In this document: positions 22,920 through 34,827 of the stretch, piece after piece
Numbering within the stretch: the first letter of the stretch is position 1
How the letters are laid out: the number at the start of each line of letters is the position of its first letter
NCBI GenBank assembly: GCA_948474755.1
Contig: CAOLHI010000645.1
Location: forward strand, 186,001 to 250,000
Length of the DNA stretch: 64,000 nt
Source of the DNA: Ctenosaura bakeri
Taxonomy: Eukaryota > Chordata > Lepidosauria > Squamata > Iguanidae
Direction: 5' to 3'
The notes under the pieces: generated by a model
What the model saw: only the letters and a program-made list of their open reading frames with translations
Databases searched by the model: none
Told to the model about the DNA's origin: nothing
Program-made: the position numbers and the translations under genes

Positions 22920-23965
22920 ATCAGAAGGTCAATTCTCCAAGCCTCTAGTTAGATGAAATTAGCAGACAGAAAGGGGAAACCTTCAGAGGCATCCATCTTT
23001 ATGACAAGAACAATTCATTGGGGAAGTGGTGCCCATCTGAAGAGGAAGGTGTTGGGGATTTTAGTTAATTTTAATGAATAGACTCTTGCCATTTAGGATG
23101 AATTTCAATCTCTGCCCATTAGTCACAGTAAGGAGAAATAGATCAGACTACTTCCAGCACATGTAAATATTGCATGTGTCAGTGTACAGTTATGTATGTC
23201 TATAGATAGCTATATGTTTCTGGGTAATAAATAGTAACATCTCTAAATCATACACAAAGAACGTCAGGCTTTCCAGATGTGGTTATACTCCTACCTCCCA
23301 AGTTAGCATGGCCAATGTGTAGGAATGGCAAGAAGGTCTAACAATTTCAGGAGAGCTATAGATTCCTCATAGTTGTCTAAACTGAGTCAAATTAAGAGGC
23401 ACAAGAGTTTGTAAAAAGAAAATAAAAACATGACATCTTTCACAATTCATATCTTTCCTCCCGTAATCAAAAATTGGCCCAATGTAAAATATTTTACATG
23501 CCACTTTGACAAAGCACTCCCATCTTGCCTTAGTAATTAAGAGAGATTACATTTAACATTCTTTTGTAATTATTCCCACTCCATTTATCTTCCTACCTAG
23601 ATCAAATATAATTAATCAGCAGAAATAAGGGGAGCACTGAAAAGAAAGGGAAAACCCCCCACCATTTTGTATTTCAGAGAAGTTATGAGAAGAAATGTGA
23701 GAAAACAAAATCAACAATCTATCTCCTGGAGTATGTCAGGTAAATGTGCACTTTCCAACTCGTTGTTAGAAAAACCCTGCAGTTTGTGGTCCAGGAGTCA
23801 GGATGCTGCTGGAGCCCGGTTGGTAAAAGCACCAATGCGTTTCACCTTTCTATAAGACTGTGCACTTTGTACACAGTCTGGGAATAGCAGAAACTATCAG
23901 CCAATAGATTTCAAGTATTGGCCGATGGGTAGGACTGCAGTGAATCTACTGACTAGTTTTCCAGG
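22920..23965. other. No gene recognised
   Basis: No repeat family or coding signature recognised between the Gypsy and the next CR1. Confidence 0.5.
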
Positions 23966-25633
23966 AATCACAGAATCATAGAGTTGGAAGAGACCCCAGG
24001 GGCCTTCCAGTAGAACCCCCTGCCATGCAGGAAGACACATCAAAGCATTTCCAACAGATAGCCATCCAACCTGCAAAGAAGGAGATGTTACCACACTCCG
24101 GGGCAGCATATTCCACTGCCGGCTAGCTCTGACTGTCAGGAAGTTCTTCCTGAGGGTCAGGTGGAATCTCCTTTCCTGCAGCTTGAATCCATTGCTTCTT
24201 ATTGGAGACCCTTTTCGCATGCATTTTTTTTTTGCACGAGCGCCCCTTGAGCATTGTGTGAATGGGAGCGTTGCTCCGTACGATGTACTCCCACTCGTGC
24301 GACGCTCACGAGGCTAAAACGGGGTGCACGCGCATTTTTTTATTTTCGACTGTAAGCCAAAAATACTGCACACTTGCGCAATGCTCGCGGTGCCCTTGCG
24401 CATTTACCTGCGTGCAGTGCTTCGGCGAGCTGGGTTGGTCACGCTTCCTTCCCCCAGTGCAGCTGCGGAAGGAAGGGGTGGGGTGCTAGCGCGACGGTCG
24501 CACTACCAGGAAGCCGATGCGGGAGGCAGAAGGGCTGTTGTGAGTGGCTCGAGTGAGCGGCCGCTTGCTCGAGCGCCGCTCCCCACTGCCGTGACGAAGG
24601 TAAGGTGCGAAAAGGGCCCTAGTCTCCAGAGCAGCAGAAAACAAGCCCGCTCCCTACTTGACATGACATCCCTTAAAATATTTAAACATGACTTTAATGT
24701 CCTCTCTTAACCTTCTCTTCTGCAGACTAAACATCCCCAGCTCCCCAAGCCGTTCTTCATAGGGCATGGCTTCCAGACACTTCACCATTTTGGTTGCCCT
24801 CCTCTGGACACGTTCCAGCTTGTTGACATCCTTCTTGAACTGAGGTGCCCAGAACTGGACACAGTATTCCAAATGAGGCCTAACCAATGCAGAATAAAGT
24901 GGTACCATTACCTCCCTTGATCTAGACACTATACTCCTATTGGTGCAACCAAGAATCGCATTGGCGTTCTTGGCTGCCGCGTCACACTTCTGACTCATGT
25001 TCAGCTTGTGATCTATCAAGACTCCTAGATCCCTTTCACATGTACTGCTATTCAGCCACGCGTCCCCCATCCTATATTTCTGTATTCCATTTTTTTCTGC
25101 CTAAGTCTAGGACCTTACATTTCTCTCTGTTGAAATTCATTTTTTGAGCTTTGGCCCAGCTCTCCAATCGTTCAAGGTCATTTTGAAATTTTATCTTGTC
25201 CTCTGGGGTAATAGCAACCCCTCCCAATAGTGATGGTGTCATCTGCAAATTTGATCAGCGTGCCCTCTACTCCTTCATCTAAGTCATTGATGAAGATGTT
25301 GAACAGCACTGGGCCCAGGACAGAATCCTGAGTCACTTCTCTCCAGAATGAAAAGTAGTCATTGGTGATTACCCTTTGGGTTTGGTCGGTTGACCAATTA
25401 CAAATCCACCTAACAGTAGCCCCGCCCAGCTCACATTTTACTAGCTTATTTGCAAGAATGTCATGGGGAACTTTGTCAAAGGCCAGACTGAAGTCAAGAT
25501 ATGCTACGTCTACAGCATTCCCTTCATCTATCAAGCTTGTAACCCTATCGTAAAAAGAGGTAAGATTAGTCTGGCATGACTTATTTTTGAGAAATTCATG
25601 TTGACTTTTAGTGATTTACAGCATTGCTTTTTC
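23966..25633 (-). mobile_element. CR1 LINE 3' fragment, split by a GC-rich MITE
   Basis: Reverse-strand CR1. The 3' end begins at 23966 and the 3' coding block continues to about 24203. It resumes at 24620 (CTAGTCTCCAGAGCAGCAG) and runs to 25633 through the reverse transcriptase. Readable minus-strand frames are 25070-24654 (the block with [13 protein letters not shown]) and 25534-25178 ([15 protein letters not shown] and FADDT). Confidence 0.9.
24204..24619. mobile_element. GC-rich MITE inside CR1
   Basis: A 416-bp insert with terminal inverted repeats CCCTTTTCGCA (5') and TGCGAAAAGGGC (3'). It is far richer in CpG than its surroundings (many GCGC and CTCGAG sites) and codes for nothing recognisable. 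It splits the CR1 between ATTGCTTCTTATT and CTAGTCTCC. Target duplication is unclear. The end motif resembles those at 54119-54572 and, more loosely, the palindromic MITEs. Confidence 0.7.
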
Positions 25634-26020
25634 ACTCCAGTCAGGTGCTAGGGTATAGGAGGAAGCTGCTCAGCCTCCCAGGCTCAGTTTGCTTCAGATC
25701 ACTGTTATATTCACCCTTCCTAAAACAGGGTTATTTTACTATATGTTTGATTTCTCTTGTTACACCTTTGTAGGTGATTCACATGGGAGCTTGATCCAGG
25801 TATGTGGGTATTGGCAGGACCAACAAAATGATAGTGAGTCTCTTTACGAGACTTAGCGGGTGTTGACAGTAAGGATCACGCTCAGCTCAGGGTGATGTTG
25901 GTTTGTCACACCTCCAAGGGACAGGGGATCCATGCAGCAGCACCCACACATGTGAAATCCTGGATCTATTATCCCTGGTGTAACCTGGCAAGTTCTGGCT
26001 TTATTTTTCTCCACACTCTC
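25634..26020. other. No gene recognised
   Basis: A short unassigned stretch between two CR1 fragments of opposite orientation. Confidence 0.4.
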
Positions 26021-26457
26021 CACAGGAGGGCAACCAAAATGGTAGAAGGCCTGGAAGCCATGCCCTATGAGGAGTGGCTTAGGGAGCTGGGTATGTTTAG
26101 CCTGGGGAAGAAAAGTTTAAGAGGCAACATGATAACTATGTTTGAAGAGATGTCATATGGAGGATGGAGCAAGCCTGTTTGTTTGTTTTTTCTGTTCCAG
26201 AGACTAGGACATGGAGCAATGGTTTCAAACTTCAGGAAAAGAGATTTCATCTAAGTGTTAGGAAGAACTTCCTGATGGTAACATCGGTTTGACAGTAGAA
26301 TATGCTGTCTGGGAGTATGGTGGCATCTCCTTCTTTGGGTTTTTTTTAAATAGAGGTTGGATGGGCATCTACTGCAGATGCTTTGATGGTGTATTCCTGT
26401 ATTTCAGGGGATTGGACCTGATGGCCCTGGTGGTCTCTTCCAACTCTGTGATTCATC
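26021..26457 (+). mobile_element. CR1 LINE, 3' end
   Basis: Plus-strand CR1 3' terminus. It starts at the block reading [16 protein letters not shown] and ends with CTCTTCCAACTCTGTGATTC. It is moderately diverged. Confidence 0.85.
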
Positions 26458-27249
26458 TACTATATAAAAGTTTGTCTGAACATTTATCTGTTTGTCTGCA
26501 TCAGCATATGATTGGCTGTGGGAGGCGAGAAGACCTTGTATGATTGGCTGGTTGTGAAGATTCCATGGAATCCTGGGGCTGGCAGCTTAGGGAGGGGCCT
26601 TCAGAATTCTCAGCCGAGAGCTCTTGGGCCTCAGGCTGGCTGCTATGGAGATGAGGCCTACCATCAATAAGGAAGCCAGAAAACATTTGGGAGGCGTATG
26701 TGAGAAAAATTAAAGTGACATACACTTTCCATTTCCACACTCCACTGTCATAGTGCAATTATTCCACTTTCAACATCCTATGGAGGTCTTTGGCCTCAGT
26801 AAATTACAAACCTCAGAATTCCACAGGATGTTGAAACTGGAATTATAGGACTATAACAGTGTAGTGCAGAAATGGCCATAGTTACAAGGTCTTCCTGCCT
26901 CACAGAGTAGATTGTATGGGTTCCCTATGTGAGGGATCTTAAAGCTGAAATTCAAAACAAAAAATGCTTCCAGAAAAACATAAAGCCATTGCACAAATTC
27001 AACAGAAAGAAAGAAAAAGCCAGTACATCAACATCACCAGACAACACAGATTGGATTGGGGACTATAGGGATAAGTTACAGGTGCTGGAATAGGCTGGTT
27101 GCTATAGAAACGATACCTAGCAGCAAGGAGAGGACAGTGTACTCTCTCAGGAACCCAAACGTAAATAACTCTGAATATAGATTGCATTGGGAAATATGGA
27201 GCAAAGTTATAGGAAATAGAGAAGATAGTTTGGTGAGTTCTTAAGAGGA
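26458..27249. other. MITE remnants and unassigned sequence
   Basis: 26563-26636 matches the interior of the palindromic MITE (compare 44635-44705: GGAATCCTGGGGCT, AGGGAGGGRC, AATTCTCAGCC). A further MITE copy follows at 26727-26877. The remainder to 27249 is unassigned. Confidence 0.5.
26727..26877. mobile_element. Palindromic MITE, internally deleted copy
   Basis: Starts TTCCATTTCCACACTCCACTG and ends CAGTGTAGTGCAGAAATGGCC, the two ends being inverted repeats. It is about 50 bp shorter than the 201-bp copies because the centre is missing. Confidence 0.75.
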
Positions 27250-29800
27250 AAATAAAACCCCTGGAGAATGCCGGGTAAATATACTAGTAACTTTATAGTA
27301 TCTTGCAGAAAGACCCATGAGGTTCTGGCACTTTTCCTACTTTAATACTTTTCAAAGCCTCACTCAATTCAAAACAGTTATTCTTGCATTTAAGATAGCC
27401 CTGTGTGATATGCTGATAATGGGTACATCCTGCAATTCCAAATATGTTCTTATCTTCCCAGGTGTAAACATTTTTTCTTTGTAAAATGATGAATTTTTTT
27501 TAACAAGTCTTTTTTATAATACTAGTATCCACTGTTACTTGCTTTCCCTCTTTGATCTCAATAATTGCCTTTTTTCCTCTTTTTTTCTGAAGTTGACAGG
27601 ACAACCATTTTCCTGGTTTGTTTGCAGGTTCAAAATGTTTTTGTCAAGCATATTTCATCTTCCTTTCTATTTTATAGGTCAGACTCATGGAAATTTGTTT
27701 TTCCTGAATCTATATTTCCTACAACAATGCTGTATTAGATGGCTTCTTCTTCAATTCTTTTTCCATTTTCCTAATTTCATTTAAAAATTCTTGTTTCATC
27801 TTTTGTTTTTGTTTTTCTATTCTGAATGTTGTTGAATAAAAAAACCTCTTGTTCAGATCCCAAAAAACTGCATATCAATGGCTCTATTAAATTGTCCTCA
27901 AAATTTTTTTTAAAGTTTTTTTCATCAAGTAATTCTTCATTTAATCACCAGTTAGGTTAGTTCTCCTTTGTTTAATTTTTAACAGTACTGCATTGTGACG
28001 CAATTATCATTTTTGGTGAAATCTCCATTTACTAAAGTAGTCAAGGATTTAGATATAAGAAACATTTCAATCCTAGAGAAGGATTTATATCTTTCTGGGG
28101 GGGAAAAAGGGGTACTCTCTTGATTTATCATTTTAATCTCCAAATATCTGATAATTCCTGGTTGTCTGAAAACTTAAAAAAGAGAGAGAGAGAGATTTAG
28201 GCAGTTTTTCTTGCTCCAGTTTTTTTCCTTATCTGACAATCTGTCAATTTTGGGACTTATGACACTGTTAATGTCCCTTTAAAATCCATTTATCAAGTTA
28301 AAGTTCTAAAATCTTTTGTAGAAGTTCTAAAAAGAAATGGGGTTTGTTTTCATTCAGTGCATAGACATCTACCACTAAAATCTTCTGACTTTGTAGTTGA
28401 ATTTCTGCTCTTATCACCTGACCATAGTTTTGTATTAGCATAAATTACTATTCCTCTTTTCTATCAAGACATAAGCAGAAATCTTTTCCTAGTTTGCAAT
28501 TTGACAAAAACCTGTTGTCCTTTTTTTTCTATTGTGGGTTTCTTAAAGACATATTAGGTCCAATTTTTGTTTTTGTAAATAATAAAAAACCCTCCCTCTT
28601 TTGCCAGCCAAATTAAGTCCTCTAATATTCCAAGATAAAAACTTCAAGGTCATAACTGTGTTTCTTCATCTGATCCCACATCCATATTCACTTGAACCAA
28701 ATCACTTTTGCCCCCCTCATCTCCATCACTAGGTTCTGAAATTGGTTCTGTAGACTTTGTCCCTTCTCTTTCTGTTTTACTTTCTTTCTCAATGCCTTGT
28801 CCTGACCTTTTCTTTAAGTCTGCCCTTCCCAAATCCTTTTCACATCTGCTCAGAAATTCTCTCACCTTTACAATTGTGTTCATGCTGTGTCTCCTCTGTT
28901 ATAAGCATAAGAGCACTCCTTCAGTTTTAACGCAATGAAAGGGGATCCTGTACTTCTTCAATGTATTTGTCAAAAATTCATAATCTCAGCATTTTTCAAT
29001 TCTGGTTGGCAGATCTTTCAAAATTATCGTATCTTTCCCTTCAACCTGTAATTTATCAACAAGTATGTCTGGAGAACTTGATCCTGCATACTTCTCATGA
29101 ATCAGATGATCATACCTTTTGGTACATTCCTTTGTTTAGCAAACTGTGGGTCAATTCTGAATATCTTATCCAGTTCTCCAGCAAATTGCTTCTTCCTCAT
29201 CTTCAAAAAAAATCTGCTATCAGTTCATATATTCTTGCTTGGATATTTTGATTCTGCATTTTTGGAACACTCCTTATTCTTAAACATTTGGCTATTTCCG
29301 CACTACAGTGTTAAACTGCTGATATTCCATTTTCAACGCCCTGTGGAATTCTGGGGTTTGTAGTTTACTGAGACCAAAGAGCTCTTTGGCTGAGAATTGG
29401 AAGTGCCCTTCCCTAAACTACAAACCCCAGAATGCCATAGGAGGTTGATAGTGGAATAGCTGCAATTTAAAACTGTAGTGCGGAAATGGTAATTTGTCTC
29501 ATTTCCAACAGTGCCATGGCATGTAAATTTCTTTTTTTATTCTGAAGTCTCAGTTGATTCATCCTTCCTTCCATTTTTTTCATGTTCTTTTTTCTTTTCA
29601 CTTCCTCCTTGAGTTTGTTGTGGAAACACTTTGGCTTTTCCCCACTTTTCCTCTTCCACAGGATTGTTTCCAACAGTGCTTTTTGAAACTCCTTCTTCTT
29701 GAATTCCCACCTTGCTGTGTATCTTTTTTCTTTACCATCTCTAGCCATGGGTTTTCAGCTACTATTTTCCTGGATAATTCACCATGCAAAAATATAAATG
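27250..29800 (-). mobile_element. L1-type LINE (ORF1 and endonuclease part of ORF2), minus strand
   Basis: Reading the minus strand from 29800 downward: a Lys/Glu-rich ORF1 coiled coil (frame 29748-29467, KKKEFQKALLETILWKRK), the ORF1 RNA-binding part (LDKIFRIDPQFAKQ near 29150), its acidic tail (28883-28650), then the ORF2 start with FLSWNIRGLNLAGKRGR near 28640-28590 and the segment after the endonuclease (RWRLNEELLDEKNF-like near 27930). Sequence is lost near 27250, before the reverse transcriptase. Stops and frameshifts are numerous. A 201-bp MITE sits inside ORF1 at 29291-29491. Confidence 0.7.
29291..29491. mobile_element. Palindromic MITE, 201 bp
   Basis: A full copy flanked by the 5-bp direct repeat ATTTG (29286-29290 and 29492-29496). 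The ends GCTATTTCCGCACTACAGT and ACTGTAGTGCGGAAATGG pair with each other, and pairing continues through most of the length (GGGGTTTGTAGTTTA against TAAACTACAAACCCC). The element is therefore one long hairpin with a short centre. No coding capacity. Confidence 0.85.
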
Positions 29801-31222
29801 TGTAGCCCAAGCTTGCAGAAACAGTATAAGGAAAGCTAAAGCTCAAAAATGAGCTGAGACTGTCTAAGCAAGCAAGGAGAAACAGAAAGGAGTTTTTCAG
29901 ATACATTCAAGCCAAGAGAATAATCAAAGAAATAGTGGGGGGCACTGCTAGGTAAGTCTGTTAAAATATTAACATATCAAGATGAAAAAGCAGAACTTAT
30001 CAATACCTATTTTGCTTCATTTTTCTTCCAAAAAGAGAATGGGGAACATCCATGCATCAGCAGAGATCCTGGTAAGGAATCCAAACTGCAAATCAGAATT
30101 CATAACTAGTTAGCAAGGAATCACCTAGTTAACCTAAACGAGTTCAAATCTTCATGGCCAGAAGAATTGCATCCAGAGTACTAAAGGAACTTACTGATGT
30201 ACTCTCTAAGCCACTTGCCGTCATTTCTGAGAAATCTTGGGGAACAGGTGAGGTGCTAGAGCAGTAGAGATGAGCAAACATCTCCACTGGTCTCTTTAAA
30301 AAGATAAAAAGGGCAAAAAAGATGATCCAGGGAATTACAGACCAGTCATCCTGATCTCAATACCAGGAAAACATTAGAACAGATTATAAAGTAGCCTGTT
30401 TGCACATATCTAGCTGACAATGCAGTGATTTGTGGAAGCCAGAATAGGTTTATTAAGAAAAAATCCCGCCAAACTAACCTTGTGTTTTTTTAATTGGATC
30501 ATTAGTTTGGTAGATAGTGGGAATGGTATGGAAATTATTTATTTGGATTTCAACAAAGCATTTGATGAATATATTGAATATATACTATATTTGGATTAGC
30601 AACTGATAAGATGTGGAATAGATGGGAATACTGTCAGATGGATCTATAATTTGGTTAAAAAACTGTGTTTAAAAAGTCATCATCAATGGCTATACTTCAA
30701 ATTGGAGTGAGGGTTTGACTGGAGTGCTACTGAATTCTGTCCTGTCCTGTGGCTGACACTCTTTAATATTTGTATCAATGACTAAGTTGATGAATTGGAG
30801 GGAACTCTATCAAAAACTGGGACAGGTAATTAACACATTGGAAGACAGGAACAGAATTCAAAAGCACCTTGAAAATTTGGCTGAAACTAATAGAATAAAA
30901 TTAAACAGAGACAAATGAAAATGAAGTGAAAATGAAATGAAAAATCCTTCATTTATGCTACATACTTATAGGATGAGGGATATTTGACTAAGCAGCAATA
31001 CATGTGAAAATGAGCTTGGGATTATTGTGGATCCTAAATTGAATATGACACAGTAGTATGCAAAGGAATCATGAAGCACCTTTGAAACTGAGAGAAAGAA
31101 ACAGACAGCACATACTTTCATAGATTAAATCTATTTTATCAGATGCACAGAGTGACGTTCCTAGAAATACACTTATATCTTTGAATGAGCAGGTTGTGTG
31201 TGTGTGAATAGCAATAGAAATG

Positions 31223-31273
31223 GCCTACGACCATACCACCCTGAACACGCCTGATCTCGTCTGATCTCTCACG
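31223..31273 (+). pseudogene. Truncated 5S rRNA-derived fragment
   Basis: 46 bases (31223-31268) match the 5' end of vertebrate 5S rRNA: GCCTACGACCATACCACC, then CTGAACACGCCTGATCTC, then GTCTGATCTC. I count two differences from the 5S sequence I know. The match stops before the internal promoter, so it cannot be a gene. The insert is flanked by a perfect 9-bp repeat ATAGAAATG (31214-31222 and 31274-31282), the mark of a separate insertion into the Penelope-like element. Confidence 0.85.
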
Positions 31274-31330
31274 ATAGAAATGCATAACATGTGGTGATGA
31301 AGTGACAAGTTCAGGTTTAACAATGGCCAT

Positions 31331-34088
31331 TCATAGAATCATAGAATCATAGAAATGTAGAGTTGGAAGAGACCACACGGGCCATCCAGTCCAACCCCCT
31401 CCCATGCAGGAACACCCTCAAAGCACTTCTGACAGATGGTCATCAAGCCTCTGCTTTAAAACCTCCAAGGATGGAGCCTCCACTACACTGCAGGGCAGCA
31501 CATTCCACTGCCGGACAGCCCTGACTGTCAAGAAGTTCTTCCTGAGGTTCAGGTGGAATCTCCTTTCCTGCAGCTTGAATCCATTGCTCCTTGTCCTGGT
31601 CTCTGGAGCAGCAGAAAACAAACCCTCTCCTTCCTCTACGTGGCATCCCTTCAAATATTTAAACATGGCTATCATGTCCCCTCTCAACCTTCTCTTCTGC
31701 AGACTAAACATCCAACCAGCTCTCTAAGTCTATCCTCATAGGGCATTGCTTCCAGGCCTCTCAGCATTTTGGTCGCCCTCCTCTGGACTTGCTCCAGCTT
31801 GTCAATATCCTTCTTGAATTGGGGTGCCCAGAACTTGACACAGTATTCAAGATGAGGTCTAACCAAAGCAGAGTTGAGTGGTACCAGTACCTCCCTTGAT
31901 CTAGACACCATACTCCTATTGATGCAGCCGAGAATTGCATTGGCTTTCTTGGCTGCCGCATCACACTGCTGACTCATGTTCAGCTTGTGGTTTATGAAGA
32001 CTCCTAGATCCCTTTCACACGTACTGCTATCCAGCCATGTGTCCGCCATCCTATATTTCTGTATTCCATTTTTTCTACCTAAGTGTAGGACCTTACACTT
32101 CTCTCTGTTGAATTTCATTTTGTTAGCCTTGGCCCAGCTCTCCAATCTATCCAGGTCATTTTGAATTTTGATCCTGTCCTCTGGCATATTAGCAACCCCT
32201 CCCAATTTGGTGTCATCTGAAAATTTGATGAGCATGCCCTCTATTCCTTCATCCAAGTCATTAATAAAAATATTGAACAGCACTGGGCCCAGGACAGAAC
32301 CCTGTGGCACCGCGCTAGTCACTTCGCTCCAGGGTGAAAAGCAGCCATTCGTGATCACCCCTTGGGTTCGGTAGGTCAACCAATTACAAATCCAACTAAC
32401 AGTAGCCCTGTCCAGCCCACATTTTACCAGCTTCATTGCAAGAATGTCATGGGGAACTTTGTCGAAGGCCTTACTGAAATCGAGGTATGCTACATCCACA
32501 GTATTCCCTTCATCTATCAAGCTAGTAACTCTATCATAAAAAGAGATAAGATTAGTCTGGCATGACTTATTTTTGAGAAATCCATGTTGACTTCTCGTGA
32601 TTACCGCGTTGCTTTCTAAGTGATTAGAAACTGACTGCTTAACGATCTGCTCCAGGATCTTTCCGGGTACTGATGTCAGGCTGACTGGGTGATAATTGTT
32701 TGGGTCCTCTTTTTTCCCCTTCTTGAAGATGGGGACAACATTTGCCCTCTTCCAGTCTGCTGGAACTTCTCCTGTCCTCCAAGATTTCTCAAAGATAATA
32801 GCAAGCGGTTCCGAAATGACCTCTGCCAGCTCTTTTAATATCCTAGGATGCAATTCATCTGGCCCTGGAGACTTGAATTCATCCAGTGTGGCCAGGTATT
32901 CCTTTCTACCTATTATGTACCTCATTTCCCCTGCTTCCTCACCTGCTCCCCAACCACCAGGTTGAGTGCTTGTATCCTTTTAGGAAAAAACTGAGGCAAA
33001 GAAGGTGTTAAGTAGTTCTGCCTTTTCTCTTCCCCCTGTGAGGAATTCGCCATCTTCTCTGCGCAAGCGACCCTACCGTCTCCTTCTTTTTCCTTTTGCT
33101 GTGGACATATTTTAAAAAGCCCTTTTTATTGTTTTTAATGTCTCTGGCCAGCCTAAGTTCGTTCTGTGCTTTAGCCTTTCTGACCTCCTCCCTACATCTC
33201 CTGGCTACTTGCTTAAATTCTTCTTTGGTGGTTTTCCCCTTCTTCCATTTCCTATACATGTTTCTCTTAACACTTAGCTCAGCTGAGAGTTCTTTAGTCA
33301 ATCATTCTGGTTTCTTCAGATGTCTTCCATTTTTCCTCCTTATTGGCACAGTTTTAGACTGTGCCTTCAGCATCTCCTTTTTAAGGAACTCCCATGCCTC
33401 TTGAACTCCTTTCCCTTTCACTATTCCTGATCACGGAATTCCAGCCAGCAGCTCCCTAAGTTTACAGAAGTCCGCTTTTTTAAAATCTAAGATGAGTGTC
33501 TGGCTACCCTTATCTTCTCCTTCCCACTGAATGCCAAATTCCAACAGGGCATGGTCACTCCCCCCTAAAGATCCAACCACTTCTACCTCATTCACAAGGT
33601 CATCCCTGTTGGTCAGGATCAGATCTAGAATATTTGATCCCCTTGTGGCCTCCTCCACCTTCTGGACCATGAAGTTGTCTGCAAGACAAGCAAGAAACTT
33701 GCTGGACCTTGCTGTCTTGGCAGAGTTTGACTGCCAGCATATATCCAGGTAATTGGAATCTCCTATTATTACTGTATCTCTCCTCTTTGAATGTGCAGTC
33801 ATTTGTTTGGAGAAGGCGTCATCAAAGTCCTCCGTCTGGGTTGGAGGTCTGTAATAAACCCCCACCAGAATATCCCTATTGTTTCTCACTCCCTTAATTC
33901 TTACCCAGATGCTCTCAACCTGGCTTTCTGGGTTTAAGTCCTGGATCTCTTCACAAGTGAAAACATCCTTGACATACAAGGCTACTCTTCCTCCTTTCTT
34001 GTTTGGTCTATTTTTACAAAATAGGCTATTCCCCTCTATTCTTATATTAATATATTGCCTAATGCCAAGGTGAGTAAGTGAGTATCTC
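31331..34088 (-). mobile_element. CR1 LINE, 2.76 kb, well preserved
   Basis: The longest CR1 in the window. The plus strand starts with a tandem ATAGAATCATAGAATC (the complement of the CR1 3' end) and the element extends back into the endonuclease. It carries the endonuclease frame 34090-33431, a short linker frame 33301-33008 and a 413-codon reverse transcriptase frame 32925-31684. It is truncated 5' of the endonuclease middle. CAATGG occurs at both borders (31321-31326 and 34088-34093), which may be a short duplication or chance. Surrounding sequence on both sides belongs to the Penelope-like element. Confidence 0.95.
31684..32925 (-). pseudogene. CR1 ORF2 reverse transcriptase portion
   Basis: 413 open codons. 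Motif order from the N-terminus: [86 protein letters not shown], then the catalytic box FSDDTKLGG (the family has FADD, so the Ala is changed), [27 protein letters not shown] and [22 protein letters not shown] frameshift near 31700 separates the last block, readable at 31711-31418. This is the most intact CR1 reverse transcriptase here, but with the changed palm box and missing 5' end it is not a working gene. Confidence 0.85.
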
Positions 34089-34090
34089 AA
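33008..34090 (-). pseudogene. CR1 ORF2 endonuclease and linker portion
   Basis: The frame 34090-33431 (about 219 codons) reads as the second half of an AP-like endonuclease: LTHLGIRQYINIRI, GGRVALYVKDVFTCEEIQD, VGVYYRPPTQTED, the catalytic GDSNYLDICW near 33735 (the family has GDFN) and SLGGSDHALLEF near 33545. The linker frame 33301-33008 (SVKRNMYRKWKKGKTTKEEF, KNNKKGFLKYVHSKRK) joins it to the reverse transcriptase. A frameshift or stop lies between about 33430 and 33302. The N-terminal half of the endonuclease is absent. Confidence 0.8.
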
Positions 34091-34827
34091 TGGTGGAGGA
34101 AGTTTGAATATAGTATGATAGCGGCTGGGAACCAGAAAGGAGATGTGATAAAATTGGCAAGATAGTCTTCATGAGGCTGGGGTTGTTAACATTGGTGATA
34201 CATCTGAGTAGTCTCCGTCGGACGTTATATGTGACCACTAGAGGGGTTCTGCCATGTCCTCTCTTTAGTCTGTTATGTAATACTTTAGTCCAGGATACAA
34301 ATCTTGCCTTGTTGATTTCTTTTTTTCACTTAATTTAGTTGGTATCATAGCTTGAAGAATGCGTTTTAATTTCATGAGTTTGATGTCACTGTCTTGTGAG
34401 TCTAAGAAGAAGGGATTATATCAGAGCACTATGGATTTGGTAGTGTGATCAGGGTGGAAACTAAAGGCATGCTGTTTATGTTAGTGGTCAGTGGGCTTGC
34501 AATATAGTGCTTAGATGTATGTTGTGAATCTGTATAGTGGTATCCAGAAACTGAACTTGATCTGTGGATAGTTCCAGGCTGAAATTGCTGGTAGGGTAGA
34601 AGTTGAAATTCTGATTGAATGTCTTGAGTGAGTCCTCTACATCATCCAATTGATGGACATATCATCAGTATACCTCAGGTAGAGGGGGAGGTTTCTGGGT
34701 GCAGGAGTAAGAAAGCATTGTTCTAGGGCAGCCATGAAGATGTTGGCATATGTGTGTGCTAACCTGAAGGTATATGTTATTGCCAAAAGTGGTGTATGAG
34801 AAAGTGGCAGATCTTGGTGGGTAAGTC

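Noticed and set aside
26457..26520. A Helitron 5' end (TCTACTATATAAAAG)
   Set aside because: The start looks similar, but I find no matching 3' hairpin with CTRR terminus, so the evidence is too thin.
31223..31273. A functional 5S rRNA gene
   Set aside because: Only the first 46 bases are present, the internal control region is missing, and flanking duplications show it is an insertion.
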